Positions 10,156-20,355 of a DNA stretch of 64,000 bases are shown one piece after another. The first letter of the stretch is position 1; each line of letters begins with the position of its first letter. Position numbers and translations under genes: made by a program. The notes below the pieces were generated by a model, which saw only the letters and a list, made by a program, of their open reading frames with translations, had not been told where the DNA came from and ran no database searches. Source of the DNA: Bifidobacterium sp. (lineage in GTDB: Bacteria; Actinomycetota; Actinomycetes; Actinomycetales; Bifidobacteriaceae); contig JALCCT010000005.1 of NCBI GenBank assembly GCA_022640915.1, positions 62,001 through 126,000 of the forward strand, written 5' to 3'.

Positions 10156-11439
10156 TCAATCGTCGATATCGAGACCGCCGATCTCGTGGAAACGCTGTGC
10201 GATCAGCTCCGGCGTGGTGTCGGACACCCAGGCAGCCATGCCCGATTCCGATCCGGCCAAGTATTTGATCTTGTTCGTCGCACGCCGGAAGGAGAAGAAC
10301 TGGAGATTGAGCCGATAATGCGCCCGGCGCTCGTCGCGGATCGGTGCCTGATGCCAGGCGGCGATGTACGGCAAGTCCATGCCCTTGCCGTCTCCTGTGT
10401 CGAAAAATGCATTGCCGCGTTTGAGCAGCGTGGAATACATCTGCGCCAAGTCCCAGCGCTCCTGATCGTCCAATTCGTCCAAAGTCAGCACATCGCGCAG
10501 CGGAGCGACATGCACTTCGAGAGGCCAGCGTGCAGCCGCCGGCACATAGGCCACCCAGCTGTGGTTGCGCATCACGATGCGCCTCTCCGCCTCGATCTCA
10601 CTGTGCAGGATGTCTTTGAGCAAATTGCCACCGGTACGCTCGTAATACGCCTGAGTGTGCACCAGCTCCTGCTCCAGCTTCGGCGCTATGAATGGGTAGC
10701 AGTACACCTGCCCGTGCGGGTGCGCCAGCGAAACGCCGATCTCCTGGCCATGGTTCTCGAAGGGGAATATCTGCTCGATACCCTCCATATGCGAGATCTC
10801 CGCGGTCCGAAACGCCCAGGCTTCGACCACCGTGCGCAGCCTGGACACCGGTAGATCAGCCGGAAGGCCGTTCTCATTGGGGTCGAAGCAGATAACCTCG
10901 CACCGTCCTGCGGCCGGCTTTTGTTCCCACAGCGCATTGCCGTCAACATAGCCAACTTCGCTGGAAGCGCCCGGCACCCGCACCATCGAGGGGAAGCGGT
11001 TTTCGAAGATCACCACATTGTAGTCGCTGTCCGGAACCTCGCCGTCCTGGTAAGGGTCGCCAGGCTTGCGCGCAGCGAGCGGATTACCCTTTGCCGTAGC
11101 CCCCGGACCGGTGTTGATCGGGCGGTTCATGCGAGCGGTCGCCATCGGGATCCAGTCGCCGGTCAGCGGGTCGCGGCGCATCTGTGGGGCGGTGTACGGC
11201 ACCTCGTTGCCGTCTGTGTCAATGTGCGGCGCAAACCGGTGGGCCAGCAGCCGCGGGTCATGCAGCTCGCGCGTCTTGCGTCCGGAGACATAGTTCGGAT
11301 CGTCATCCAGATAGTAGAATTCACGCCCATCCGCGAGCGTGGTGGGTGTGATGCGAATATGCTGCGACGCATATGCGCCTGGTGTATAGAAGCTGAATTG
11401 CGGCATCGTCTCGCCTTCGGGGCACGCCCTGTCGTTCAT
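10156..11439 (-). CDS. galT: Galactose-1-phosphate uridylyltransferase
   Basis: FENHGQEIGVSLAHPHGQVYCYPF; RDPLTGDWIPMA; adjacent to galK. The upstream ATG at 11445 is also possible. Confidence 0.93.
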   Translation of the reverse strand: MNDRACPEGETMPQFSFYTPGAYASQHIRITPTTLADGREFYYLDDDPNYVSGRKTRELHDPRLLAHRFAPHIDTDGNEVPYTAPQMRRDPLTGDWIPMATARMNRPINTGPGATAKGNPLAARKPGDPYQDGEVPDSDYNVVIFENRFPSMVRVPGASSEVGYVDGNALWEQKPAAGRCEVICFDPNENGLPADLPVSRLRTVVEAWAFRTAEISHMEGIEQIFPFENHGQEIGVSLAHPHGQVYCYPFIAPKLEQELVHTQAYYERTGGNLLKDILHSEIEAERRIVMRNHSWVAYVPAAARWPLEVHVAPLRDVLTLDELDDQERWDLAQMYSTLLKRGNAFFDTGDGKGMDLPYIAAWHQAPIRDERRAHYRLNLQFFSFRRATNKIKYLAGSESGMAAWVSDTTPELIAQRFHEIGGLDIDD

Positions 11440-12257
11440 TGCCACTCGCCTTCCTGTATGTTGTGATGAACCAAAACAAGCTCTTTGACCAGTTCACGGG
11501 TGCGCGCGGTCGAGTCGGGATCCAGGCCGTCGTCGGTAATCACCGTGTCTACCTGCTCGAAGCGGGCGAACAACGAGAGCGACGTGGAACTCCATTTGGT
11601 GTGATCGGTCAGGATGATCGTACGGTCGGCGATTTCCATCATCGCCATGTCAGTGGCGGCTTCAAGTGAATTCGGCATGAGGAAGCCGCGCGGCATTGAG
11701 ACGGAATGCGTGCCAAGGAACACCGTGTTAACGCGCAGCGATTCGATGACCTTGTCGGCGATGGGGCCTACCAGCGAATTCGACCGGGTGATGACCCCCC
11801 CGGTGACGATGACCTCAATGTCCTTGGACTCCAAGGCCTGCACCAGTTCGGCGACCGGAATAGAGTTGGTCAGGATCGTAATGCCCGTCGACTGCTGCGA
11901 TTCGAGCAGATGCTGCGCGAAGACGTAGGCCGTGGTGCCACCGCCGATAGCGATCACATCGCCCGGCGCCACGTAGGTGACTGCCTCCTGTGCGATGGCG
12001 TCCTTGAGCCCGATGTCCATCTGCGATTTTACGGAGAAGAGCGGCTCGCTCAGCAGCGTGCTAGTGGTCACCGCTCCGCCGTGGACACGTTTGAGTAGAC
12101 CTTTGTCTGCGAGATCGGCGATATCGCGACGAATGGTCATCGCCGACACGCCAAGCTCCTTAGACAGCGCGGTGATGCGCACGGCACCCCGGGTGCGCAG
12201 ACGACTGAGAATGAGATGCTGACGCTGCGAAGAAATCATATGAACATTATCGCACAC
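11436..12257 (-). CDS. DeoR/GlpR family transcriptional regulator
   Basis: N-terminal HTH QRQHLILSRLRTRGAVRITALSKELGVSAMTIRRDI and DeoR sensor domain; overlaps galT. Confidence 0.92.
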   Translation of the reverse strand: MCDNVHMISSQRQHLILSRLRTRGAVRITALSKELGVSAMTIRRDIADLADKGLLKRVHGGAVTTSTLLSEPLFSVKSQMDIGLKDAIAQEAVTYVAPGDVIAIGGGTTAYVFAQHLLESQQSTGITILTNSIPVAELVQALESKDIEVIVTGGVITRSNSLVGPIADKVIESLRVNTVFLGTHSVSMPRGFLMPNSLEAATDMAMMEIADRTIILTDHTKWSSTSLSLFARFEQVDTVITDDGLDPDSTARTRELVKELVLVHHNIQEGEWQ

Positions 12258-12393
12258 AGTCTGTTATAAGCCAAACAAAGTGTTGAGAGTTATAAACAAA
12301 ATCGATTCTTTCCGAACAAGTTCTCACATTGCTTGGCATTTTCTGGCACTGCCCTGATCCGGCCGGCCACGCCGATGCCCAGCTCGGCCGCAG

Positions 12394-13275
12394 TCAACGC
12401 CGGCCAAAAAGCCGACGCAGCCCCCACCCAGTCACTCGCCACATCGCCTCGAATACGATGTCTGCGCCCATTTTCGAGCGGCCATGGATCCGCTCGGGAA
12501 AGACAATCGGCACCTCCACGATGATGCCGCCAGCCGCCGCCACCCGGCGGGCCATATCGATCTGGAAGACGTAGCCGTTCGCCTCGACCGAGCGAAGACC
12601 AGACGCCCGCAGAATCCGAGCGCGGTAGGCACGCAATCCTGATGTCATATCACGCACGCCCAAGCCAAGCATTTCGCGCGCATACCATGAGCCTGCGCGC
12701 GAGATCCAGTTGCGATGCCGTGACCAGCCTTCAGTGCGTCCACCGGGCACGCGGCGAGACCCGATTGTCAGATCGATTTCAGGCCTGGCACGCATCACAT
12801 CCAACATCGCATGCAGATCCTGCGCCCGATGCGAGCCGTCCATGTCCATCGAACACAGTGTGGCATAGCCTCGTTTCAACGCCCAATCGAACCCAGCCAA
12901 ATACGCCGGGCCCAAGCCGTTCTTGCCCATCCGATGCAACACATAAATACGTGGGTCTCCCGCTGCCAAAATCTCCGCAGCCTCGCCGGTTCCATCTGGC
13001 GAGGCATCGTCGACGATGAGCGCATGCACTTCATGGTTCCATGCGAAGAGCGCAGTGAGGGTGGGTTCCAGGTTGTCGCGCTCGTTATAAGTCGGCATGA
13101 CAACACATATCTCGCCGCCGCCCTCCATGCCCGCGCCCGCCTCATCGGCGCCCAACTCGCCAAAGCCCGCAGCACCGACGTCGCCGGCAGCTTCGTTGTC
13201 GCCCCGTGCGGGCTCGTGCGCGCCGCTCCCGCCGCAAGGCCCGTCCGCCAAAACCGCTGTCTGTATGGTCTTCAC
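12394..13275 (-). CDS. Polyprenol monophosphomannose synthase-like GT2 glycosyltransferase
   Basis: CVVMPTYNERDNLEPTLTALF, DDASPDGTGE, CSMDMDGSHRAQDLHAML; about 50-aa low-complexity N-terminus may be a start-site overcall. Confidence 0.85.
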   Translation of the reverse strand: MKTIQTAVLADGPCGGSGAHEPARGDNEAAGDVGAAGFGELGADEAGAGMEGGGEICVVMPTYNERDNLEPTLTALFAWNHEVHALIVDDASPDGTGEAAEILAAGDPRIYVLHRMGKNGLGPAYLAGFDWALKRGYATLCSMDMDGSHRAQDLHAMLDVMRARPEIDLTIGSRRVPGGRTEGWSRHRNWISRAGSWYAREMLGLGVRDMTSGLRAYRARILRASGLRSVEANGYVFQIDMARRVAAAGGIIVEVPIVFPERIHGRSKMGADIVFEAMWRVTGWGLRRLFGRR

Positions 13276-13443
13276 GACTTCACTGTACAGGCCTCGTCGC
13301 CTCGTTGTCCATCAGTGTTGCCTGCCAGAACCGCGCGCCGGCATCGTCCTGTCAGTGATTCATGAACATCATCCGATCGCATTGTCGTCCAACATATCGC
13401 CAGACACCCGGCTAGGACCGTTCTCTCACGCGAGTGGCACAAT

Positions 13444-14598
13444 ATGGTCATGAACTATGTTTCGACGAATTACTGGCACGACGCGCTGAACAAAGCTACG
13501 ACAGATCTGCTCACCTTCGGTTATAAGCATGTCATCAAGCCTCATTTCGTGTTTAACCATGCTCCTGACGAGGCGCACGACAACATGATTGCCTTCTGCC
13601 GCCTCACCAAAGGCATCGCACCGCTCATGTGGCTGCTGCGCGAGACCATCGACTACACCGATCCGATTCTGCACACTCAGGTCATGGGCCTGGACTTTGC
13701 TAATCCATTCGGACTTTCCGCCGGGCTCGACAAGAACTGCGATATGCCCGTGCTTATGGATAGCGCCGGTTTCGGTTTCGAAACGGTCGGTTCCATCACC
13801 TCCCGACCCTGTGAGGGCAACGCAAAGCCCTGGTTCCATCGGCTCCCCGAATACGATTCGATGATCGTCCATGTCGGCTTGGCCAACGAGGGCAGCACAC
13901 AAGTCATCAGGCGCGTCGAGCAGGCGGAGCACGCAGCGAAAACGATGCGCATGTCCATATCCATCGCCCGCACCAATGACGATCATGTCGGCGATATCAG
14001 CGAAGGCATCGAAGACTACCGCCTTTCGCTTGAACGGGCCTCGGACCGCAGCTCGATGATCGAGATCAACATTTCCTGCCCCAATACCCGCGTGGGCGAA
14101 CCATTTGCCGAAGAGCCGGACAGTCTTGACAAGCTGTTCACCGAGCTTGACAAGGTTCCCCATTCGCAGCCGCTGCTGGTCAAAATGCCGCAGGACACCG
14201 GCTGGCCGCACTTCAGCGATCTGCTGGAGGTGCTCGCCGAACATAATGTGCAGGGCGTCACCATCGCCAATCTTCGCAAGGACCGCACGAACTTAAGCAT
14301 TCCGCGCGATTGGCAGGGCGGCCTGTCGGGTGGCCCGACCTATCAGTCCAGCAACGAGCTCATTCGCAACACCTATCGCGAGTTCGGCAGCCGCTTCGCC
14401 ATCGCAGGCGTCGGCGGCGTATTCACCCCGAAGCAGGCCTACGCCAAGATTCGCGCCGGTTCGAGCCTGGTCATGTTCATCACTTCGCTGATGTACCGCG
14501 GCCCTCAGCAGATCACCGTGCTCAAGCGCGGTCTGGCCCAGCTGTTGCGAGCTGACGGCTTCGAGCATGTGTCAGATGCAGTCGGCATCGATGCCTGA
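13444..14598 (+). CDS. pyrD: Dihydroorotate dehydrogenase
   Basis: NPFGLSAGLDKNCDMP, FGFETVGSIT, EINISCPNT, GVGGVFTPKQAYAKIRAGSSLV. Confidence 0.92.
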   Translation: MVMNYVSTNYWHDALNKATTDLLTFGYKHVIKPHFVFNHAPDEAHDNMIAFCRLTKGIAPLMWLLRETIDYTDPILHTQVMGLDFANPFGLSAGLDKNCDMPVLMDSAGFGFETVGSITSRPCEGNAKPWFHRLPEYDSMIVHVGLANEGSTQVIRRVEQAEHAAKTMRMSISIARTNDDHVGDISEGIEDYRLSLERASDRSSMIEINISCPNTRVGEPFAEEPDSLDKLFTELDKVPHSQPLLVKMPQDTGWPHFSDLLEVLAEHNVQGVTIANLRKDRTNLSIPRDWQGGLSGGPTYQSSNELIRNTYREFGSRFAIAGVGGVFTPKQAYAKIRAGSSLVMFITSLMYRGPQQITVLKRGLAQLLRADGFEHVSDAVGIDA

Positions 14599-14616
14599 GA
14601 TTCTCGTCTGAAATCT

Positions 14617-14661
14617 CTTGGCGCATCAGCAGCCTTTGTCTGAGGCCGCTGCTGCGCCAAG
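14617..14661 (+). terminator. Stem-loop after pyrD
   Basis: cttggcgcatcagcagcc...ggccgctgctgcgccaag inverted repeat; no T tract. Confidence 0.45.
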
Positions 14662-14691
14662 CCTGTGCGCACTACACCACCATGAAATTGC

Positions 14692-15864
14692 CTAATCGCG
14701 GAACGCCCCGCGCACATACTGTTGGGGGTATGCGATCAGATCAGTGCCCAGACCCAAACGATGCGCTGCGCGCAACGGCCAGTATGGGTCTCGCAACGCG
14801 GCACGGCCGATTTCGATAGCATCGGCCTTGCCTGCGCGCAAAATCTTCTCCGCCTGCTTCGGCTTGGTGATGAGCCCTACGGCCGTCACTGGGATATCAA
14901 CGTCGTGCCGTATTGCCGCGGCAAATGGCACTTGGTAGTTCGGCCTGACAGGAATGGAAACGCCCGAGACAATGCCACCGGTAGACACGTCAATCAAATC
15001 GACGCCATGATCTTTCAGCACGCGTGCAGTCTCGATCGTTTCTTCCAGGTTCCAGCCGTTCGTGGCCCAGTCGGTAGCGGAGACGCGCACCGTCAGCGGC
15101 ATGCCATCAGGGATGACAGCGCGCACTGCGTCGACGATTTCGACAAGAAAGCGCATGCGATTGGCAAGCGCACCACCGTACTCGTCCCGACGCTGGTTCG
15201 ACAGCGGATCCAAAAATTGCGAAATCAGGTAGCCATGCGCCGCGTGAAGCTGAATCATCTGGAAGCCTGCAGACACAGCACGTTCGGCAGCGTGGCGAAA
15301 CTCATCCTCGATACCATGAATCTCATCAATGGTGAGCTCGCGCGGCTCGGCATACTCGCCAAAGGGGATTGCACTCGGTGCGACGGTCGGCCAGCCGCCC
15401 TGATCCCGCGGCACTGTGGCATTCTCATGCCCGATTGCAAAGCAGCCAGTTGAAGCCTTGCGTCCGGCATGGCTGAGCTGTACGCCAAATGCCGCGCCAG
15501 CAGCTTTCACATCGTCAACAATCCAGCGCCAGGCAGCGACCTGATCATCGTTCCACAGCCCTACATCGCATGGCGATATCCGCCCCGTGGGGCTCACTGC
15601 GGTCGCCTCGGCAATGACCATGCCGAAGCCGCCCATCGCGCGCGAGACGTAATGCTGATAATGAAATGGTGTGGGCTTGCCGTCGCGGGCGGATGCGGAA
15701 TACATGCACATCGGCGGCATCCACACGCGGTTGCGCACATGCAGCCCTCGCAACGTCATCGCTTCGAAGAGCCGAACCCCGCTGCGCCCGCTAAAGCCAA
15801 CCTTCTTGTCATGCTCGATGGTATTGTCGCCGCCATTATCTTTGTTGTTGCCCACGTTGCTCAT
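14692..15864 (-). CDS. Old Yellow Enzyme family NADH:flavin oxidoreductase (YqjM-like)
   Basis: RNRVWMPPMCMYSA, QLHAAHGYLISQFLDPLSNQRRDEYGG. Confidence 0.92.
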   Translation of the reverse strand: MSNVGNNKDNGGDNTIEHDKKVGFSGRSGVRLFEAMTLRGLHVRNRVWMPPMCMYSASARDGKPTPFHYQHYVSRAMGGFGMVIAEATAVSPTGRISPCDVGLWNDDQVAAWRWIVDDVKAAGAAFGVQLSHAGRKASTGCFAIGHENATVPRDQGGWPTVAPSAIPFGEYAEPRELTIDEIHGIEDEFRHAAERAVSAGFQMIQLHAAHGYLISQFLDPLSNQRRDEYGGALANRMRFLVEIVDAVRAVIPDGMPLTVRVSATDWATNGWNLEETIETARVLKDHGVDLIDVSTGGIVSGVSIPVRPNYQVPFAAAIRHDVDIPVTAVGLITKPKQAEKILRAGKADAIEIGRAALRDPYWPLRAAHRLGLGTDLIAYPQQYVRGAFRD

Positions 15865-15940
15865 CGGCCTTCAACCTCCGTCTTCCACGTCTTCCATATA
15901 GTTCCATCTGGTTGCTGGCCCATGCGTCATGCAGCCATAT

Positions 15941-15986
15941 CTGTGTTTTCACACAACTGTGTTTTCACACAATGCTTTCACACAGC
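15941..15986. promoter_or_regulatory. Tandem TGTG-N6-CACA palindromes upstream of the OYE gene
   Basis: ctgtgttttcacacaa at 15941-15956 is repeated exactly at 15957-15972, then a partial third copy tgctttcacacagc. Confidence 0.55.
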
Positions 15987-16040
15987 ATCTTCAGCATAGC
16001 TGCGCGCTGCCACACCGCCTCTCATTGTGCTGCCACCGAA

Positions 16041-18314
16041 TCAGTTGTTTCCCTGCGTCTGATTCTGGTTGTCGCCGCCGTTCTGGTTCTGGCCGCCGTC
16101 GGCATTGTTACCCGAATTGGTCCCGTCTGTCGAGTCGACACGAGGCGAGACTTTCGGGGTGGGAGTGGGAGCCGTCATATACTGCGGATCCGGATTGCCG
16201 TAATTGTTGTCGATCGGGATCTTGGCTTCGTCAAGATAGGTGTTCAGGAATTCCTTCCATGCCGGCGTTGCGATGTACATGCCGAACCAAGTCGGCCTTT
16301 GGCGACCATTGATCGTCATGTTCGTGAAGCTCTGCCGATACTCGGCGTTGCCGACAGTGACAAAGGCTGCGACCTGGTTCGGCACAAATCCGCCTGTCAG
16401 CATATACCACGTATCATGCGTACCGGTTTTTGCGAAGGTTTTACGCCCATTGTCCAGCTGTGTCGCCGCGGCTTCGCCGCCAGGCGTCACCACGCCCTGA
16501 TTCAGGGCGTACGCCACAGTCTGGGCAACCCCCGAGGGAATCGCTTGGTGGCAGTTGGCCTTGGGAACGGCGAAGGCCTTCCCGGTCTTGTCGGTGACTT
16601 TCGTGAGCGCGATAGGCGTGCATTCCACGCCGTTAGCTCCTATAGTCGCGTATACATTGGCCATGGTGAGCGGAGAAGCCTCGGCTGTTCCGATCACCAT
16701 CGGAGCTTGCAGGGATTGGGGATCGTACACATCTTCATGGCCGAGCCTTGCATTGTGGTAACCCATGCTTTTCGCCGTATCCGCGATGGCGCACAGTCCT
16801 ATCTGCGAGGCCATGGCAGCCTGCGTCGTGTTATGAGATTTGATAAGGCCTTCCAGCGGGGTTTCCGTGCCTGCATTCACGCCACCGCTATTGTGCACAG
16901 AGTACGGCTCCACTCCACGATAGCGGGCACAGTTGAACGCGCTGCCCGGGTATATCCCCGAGGTGACTAGCGGTGTGTTGATCGACTTGCCAGCCAGCAT
17001 CCAAGCCGCAAGATTGATCGGTTTCCATGTGGACCCGACGCCGGTTCCCACTCCGCCACCATCCTTCTGATCGACAGAGTAGTTGATAGCGGTATGCGTG
17101 TGATCACGGTTCGCCTCTTCAGTGGCGTCATAGATGCGATTGCTGCCGAAAGCGAGCACCTCGCCCGTGCCTGGCCTAATCGCAGCGAGCGAAACCTCGA
17201 AGCCGCTGGGGTCATCCACCGGTATGGTGTCGCGCGCCGCCTTCATTGCGGCCGCATTGGCCCTCACATCCATCGTCGTGTAGATGTCAAGGCCGCCTTC
17301 GTTCAGCAGCTTCTGCCGGGCGGCTGCGGTCTTGCCGAACTCTTTAGAGTTGAGGATTTGCTTAGTCACGTAATCGCAGAAGAAAGCCGCGTCGCCTGCG
17401 ACCTGGCAGCCCGCCGCAGTCGTTGTCCTCTGGATATTGAGCGTTTCCTTGATCGGCGTACTCCGCGCCTTTTCGTACTCGCTCTTAGAGGCGATATAGC
17501 CTTGCTGGTACATCAGATCAAGTACGGTGTTGCGCTGATTCTGCGCCTCGGCCTGGTTGGCAGGGATCGAAGGATCGAATGCGCCAGGGTTCTTGGTGAT
17601 GGCGGCGATGGTCGCGGACTGCACCAGGTTGAGATCGTTAGCGGAGGTATTGAAATACCGTTTGGCCGCAGTCTCTACGCCGTAGAGATTATTGGTACCG
17701 AACTGCGCAATATTAAGATAGCCCTGCAAAATCTCCATCTTGGAGTATTTCTTCTCCATCTGCACAGCAATGAGCATTTCACGCAGCTTGCGGGCTATCG
17801 TCTCCTCCGAGGCATGGTACTCGCCGATCGGATCGTTGTTCTCGCGCGCCTTGACGAGCAGCACGTTCTTGACATATTGCTGTGTTAGCGACGAACCGCC
17901 CTGGGTATCGCCCTTCTTGACGAATGTCTGTACGAAAGCACGCAGGACACCCTGCACATCGACGCCCTTGTGCTCGAAGAAACGCCGATCTTCACGGGCA
18001 ACCACAGCCATCTGCATGGTCTTGGAAATGTCCTTAAGTGGCACGACGGTGCGGTTCTGCGCATAAAACGAGGCAATCACGGTTTTGCCATCGGAAGCAT
18101 AGATGCGTGATTTCTGCGGCAGCGAGGTCACGTCGAAATCGATGCCCTCCACTTTGAGCGTGGGAACCACAGCTTTGGCGACGTTGTTCACCCCGAGCAC
18201 CGCAGGCGCGAGTAATGCGCCCGCTACGACGCCTCCTCCAAGACATAGCAGCACGTAAGCGAGTATCAGCGCAAAGACACGGCGCACGCTGAGCGGGGTT
18301 TTCTTCTTCGGCAT
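16041..18314 (-). CDS. Class A penicillin-binding protein (transglycosylase/transpeptidase)
   Basis: REDRRFFEHKGVD, QGGSSLTQQYVKN, SXXK-like STWKPI, SXN-like SHNT, KTGT motifs; NQ-rich C-terminus. Confidence 0.95.
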   Translation of the reverse strand: MPKKKTPLSVRRVFALILAYVLLCLGGGVVAGALLAPAVLGVNNVAKAVVPTLKVEGIDFDVTSLPQKSRIYASDGKTVIASFYAQNRTVVPLKDISKTMQMAVVAREDRRFFEHKGVDVQGVLRAFVQTFVKKGDTQGGSSLTQQYVKNVLLVKARENNDPIGEYHASEETIARKLREMLIAVQMEKKYSKMEILQGYLNIAQFGTNNLYGVETAAKRYFNTSANDLNLVQSATIAAITKNPGAFDPSIPANQAEAQNQRNTVLDLMYQQGYIASKSEYEKARSTPIKETLNIQRTTTAAGCQVAGDAAFFCDYVTKQILNSKEFGKTAAARQKLLNEGGLDIYTTMDVRANAAAMKAARDTIPVDDPSGFEVSLAAIRPGTGEVLAFGSNRIYDATEEANRDHTHTAINYSVDQKDGGGVGTGVGSTWKPINLAAWMLAGKSINTPLVTSGIYPGSAFNCARYRGVEPYSVHNSGGVNAGTETPLEGLIKSHNTTQAAMASQIGLCAIADTAKSMGYHNARLGHEDVYDPQSLQAPMVIGTAEASPLTMANVYATIGANGVECTPIALTKVTDKTGKAFAVPKANCHQAIPSGVAQTVAYALNQGVVTPGGEAAATQLDNGRKTFAKTGTHDTWYMLTGGFVPNQVAAFVTVGNAEYRQSFTNMTINGRQRPTWFGMYIATPAWKEFLNTYLDEAKIPIDNNYGNPDPQYMTAPTPTPKVSPRVDSTDGTNSGNNADGGQNQNGGDNQNQTQGNN

Positions 18315-18462
18315 GCTGACTATTCTATGGGGGCGCCTCTACCGCGACCCGATTGCGACGCACTTCTCGCCAAGCCCACACAGTGGCGTCACAATAGCGC
18401 GCATCAGCGCCACAAAGATGACAACAGACTGTGAGAATACTGGAAAATCAACGAATGCTGGC

Positions 18463-19185
18463 TTACCGACGCGATCGTCGGATGAGCATGCCTGGTTTGT
18501 AAATGATGATCGAGCGGCCTTCACGTGCGATCCAGCCACGGTTGGAGAAGTCCATCAGCGCCTTGTTCACCGTCTCGCGCGACGAGCCCACCAGCTGCGC
18601 AAGCTCCTCCTGCGTCAGGTCGTGCGGCACTTTGAGACCGGCCTCCACCGGCTCACCGAATCTGGTTGCCAAACTCAGCAGTGTCTTGGCCAGGCGCGCA
18701 GGCACATCCATGAACACAAGATCGGAGATGCGCTCGTTATTCGCCCGCATCCGGTTGGCCAGCACCTGCAGCATGTCCACCGCCACGCGCGGATACCGGT
18801 CGAGCCAAGTAAACAGCGCGTCACGTTCCAGCCAGGAGACCCGTGTATCGTTCGTCATGGCGACAGCCGAAGCGGTACGAGGCCCGCCACTCGGGTCGAA
18901 CACCGGGATTTCACCGAGCACCTCGCCATAGGCATGGATGCTGAGCAGCTGCACGCGATTGTCATGCGATTCCCGGATCAACTTGACCCGGCCGCCTTCC
19001 AAGAGATACATACGCTGGTCGATGTCGCCCTCGCGGAAGATGAACTCGTTCTTGCTGAATACGCCGCGCTGCAGATGAGGCAGCAGCTCCTTAGCCTGCT
19101 CTGGGGAGACCGGCTTGAACAGGGCTGTTTGCAGCAGAGTGATATCCGGATTGGACATCTCGTTGGGCTTCGTCACGCTTGTCAT
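18463..19185 (-). CDS. Crp/Fnr family transcriptional regulator
   Basis: Cyclic-nucleotide-binding fold plus LTQEELAQLVGSSRETVNKALMDFSNRGWI HTH. Confidence 0.93.
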   Translation of the reverse strand: MTSVTKPNEMSNPDITLLQTALFKPVSPEQAKELLPHLQRGVFSKNEFIFREGDIDQRMYLLEGGRVKLIRESHDNRVQLLSIHAYGEVLGEIPVFDPSGGPRTASAVAMTNDTRVSWLERDALFTWLDRYPRVAVDMLQVLANRMRANNERISDLVFMDVPARLAKTLLSLATRFGEPVEAGLKVPHDLTQEELAQLVGSSRETVNKALMDFSNRGWIAREGRSIIIYKPGMLIRRSRR

Positions 19186-20339
19186 ACCTCCATGCATGTA
19201 GGCACGCTGTGCATCGTCATCGACTCGTGCCAATTGTAGTCCCCGCTTCTTGCTGCAGCGAGCAGATGGCCGATCACTTCCTGGCGGCTCATCCCGGTTT
19301 GCGAGCGCAACGGGTCCACCCGTTTCGCGGCAGAGCGCACGGCCTTGTCACGCAATTTCTCCTTCGAAACGCGCAGTACACGGCCCATTGCCGCTGCATC
19401 GATGTCATAGGCCATGGTGACATGGTGCAGCACGCTGCCCGGACCCCCGTCAACCGGTGCGAAACGGCGCTGTGCCGCACCGCCGATCTTGCCATGGCGG
19501 GAAGCGATATCGTTCAGACCCGAGAAGCACGCGTCTAGACCGAGCTCATTGAGCGCATCAACAAGCCATTGGTCGCATAACTGATAGGACAGCGCGACAT
19601 CGATGCCGTGGACGAAATCCCTGGGCGCATACAGCGAGTAGGTGATGGTGTTGCCAGGCTGGATGAACATCGCTCCGCCTCCGGTGCATCGGCGTACCAC
19701 GCTGATATGCGCGGAGTCGCAGGCTTCGCGGTCTACTTCGTCATCCAACGATTGGAAACGGCCGATGATCACCGCCGATGCGGCCCATTCCCAGATCCGC
19801 AACGTGGCAGGTCGCGTTCCTGCGGCCACTTCGCGCGCCCAACGCTCGTCGAGATCCATTTGCTCCTGCGGCATGCGGGCGGTGTCATGAATCACCACTG
19901 GATGCAGCTCACGCCATCGCTCCCGCCATATGTCGCTCAGATCGTTGCAGGAAACGCCAGCGTTCGCAACGCTCTCGCTGAGAGTTCGCGCACCCACGAT
20001 GGCCTTCGAACGGCCCGCCGCCCGGGCGAAGGCACATTCGATAGCCGCCGCATCGACACCTGCAAAGGAAATCTGCGGATGCCTCGCCATGGCTTCCTGC
20101 ACCGACCTGCCATCGACCAACGCCTGTTCCACATCGCGCAGCAGCTGTTCCGCCTCAGCTTCAGCGCCAGCATTGGCATCAAGCCCATCGAGGAAAAAAT
20201 CACCATCAAGGAAGCATTGGACGATGCGGCCGGAATCGTCGCGGCGCACATTGACGCCGACAAGTTTGCCGCCGGCAGTCTTGTACTCCCCTCGCCCGTG
20301 CCCGAGCTGCAGGCCCTGCGTGATCTCGCCCCCAGTCAT
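19182..20339 (-). CDS. Lipoate-protein ligase A-like protein with N-terminal accessory domain
   Basis: Catalytic motifs RRCTGGGAMF and HGKIGGAAQRR; N-terminal HGRGEYKTAGGKLVGVNVRRD resembles the LplA accessory domain. Start set to MTGG at 20339. Confidence 0.85.
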   Translation of the reverse strand: MTGGEITQGLQLGHGRGEYKTAGGKLVGVNVRRDDSGRIVQCFLDGDFFLDGLDANAGAEAEAEQLLRDVEQALVDGRSVQEAMARHPQISFAGVDAAAIECAFARAAGRSKAIVGARTLSESVANAGVSCNDLSDIWRERWRELHPVVIHDTARMPQEQMDLDERWAREVAAGTRPATLRIWEWAASAVIIGRFQSLDDEVDREACDSAHISVVRRCTGGGAMFIQPGNTITYSLYAPRDFVHGIDVALSYQLCDQWLVDALNELGLDACFSGLNDIASRHGKIGGAAQRRFAPVDGGPGSVLHHVTMAYDIDAAAMGRVLRVSKEKLRDKAVRSAAKRVDPLRSQTGMSRQEVIGHLLAAARSGDYNWHESMTMHSVPTCMEV

Positions 20340-20355
20340 AGCCGGTCGGAGCCGT

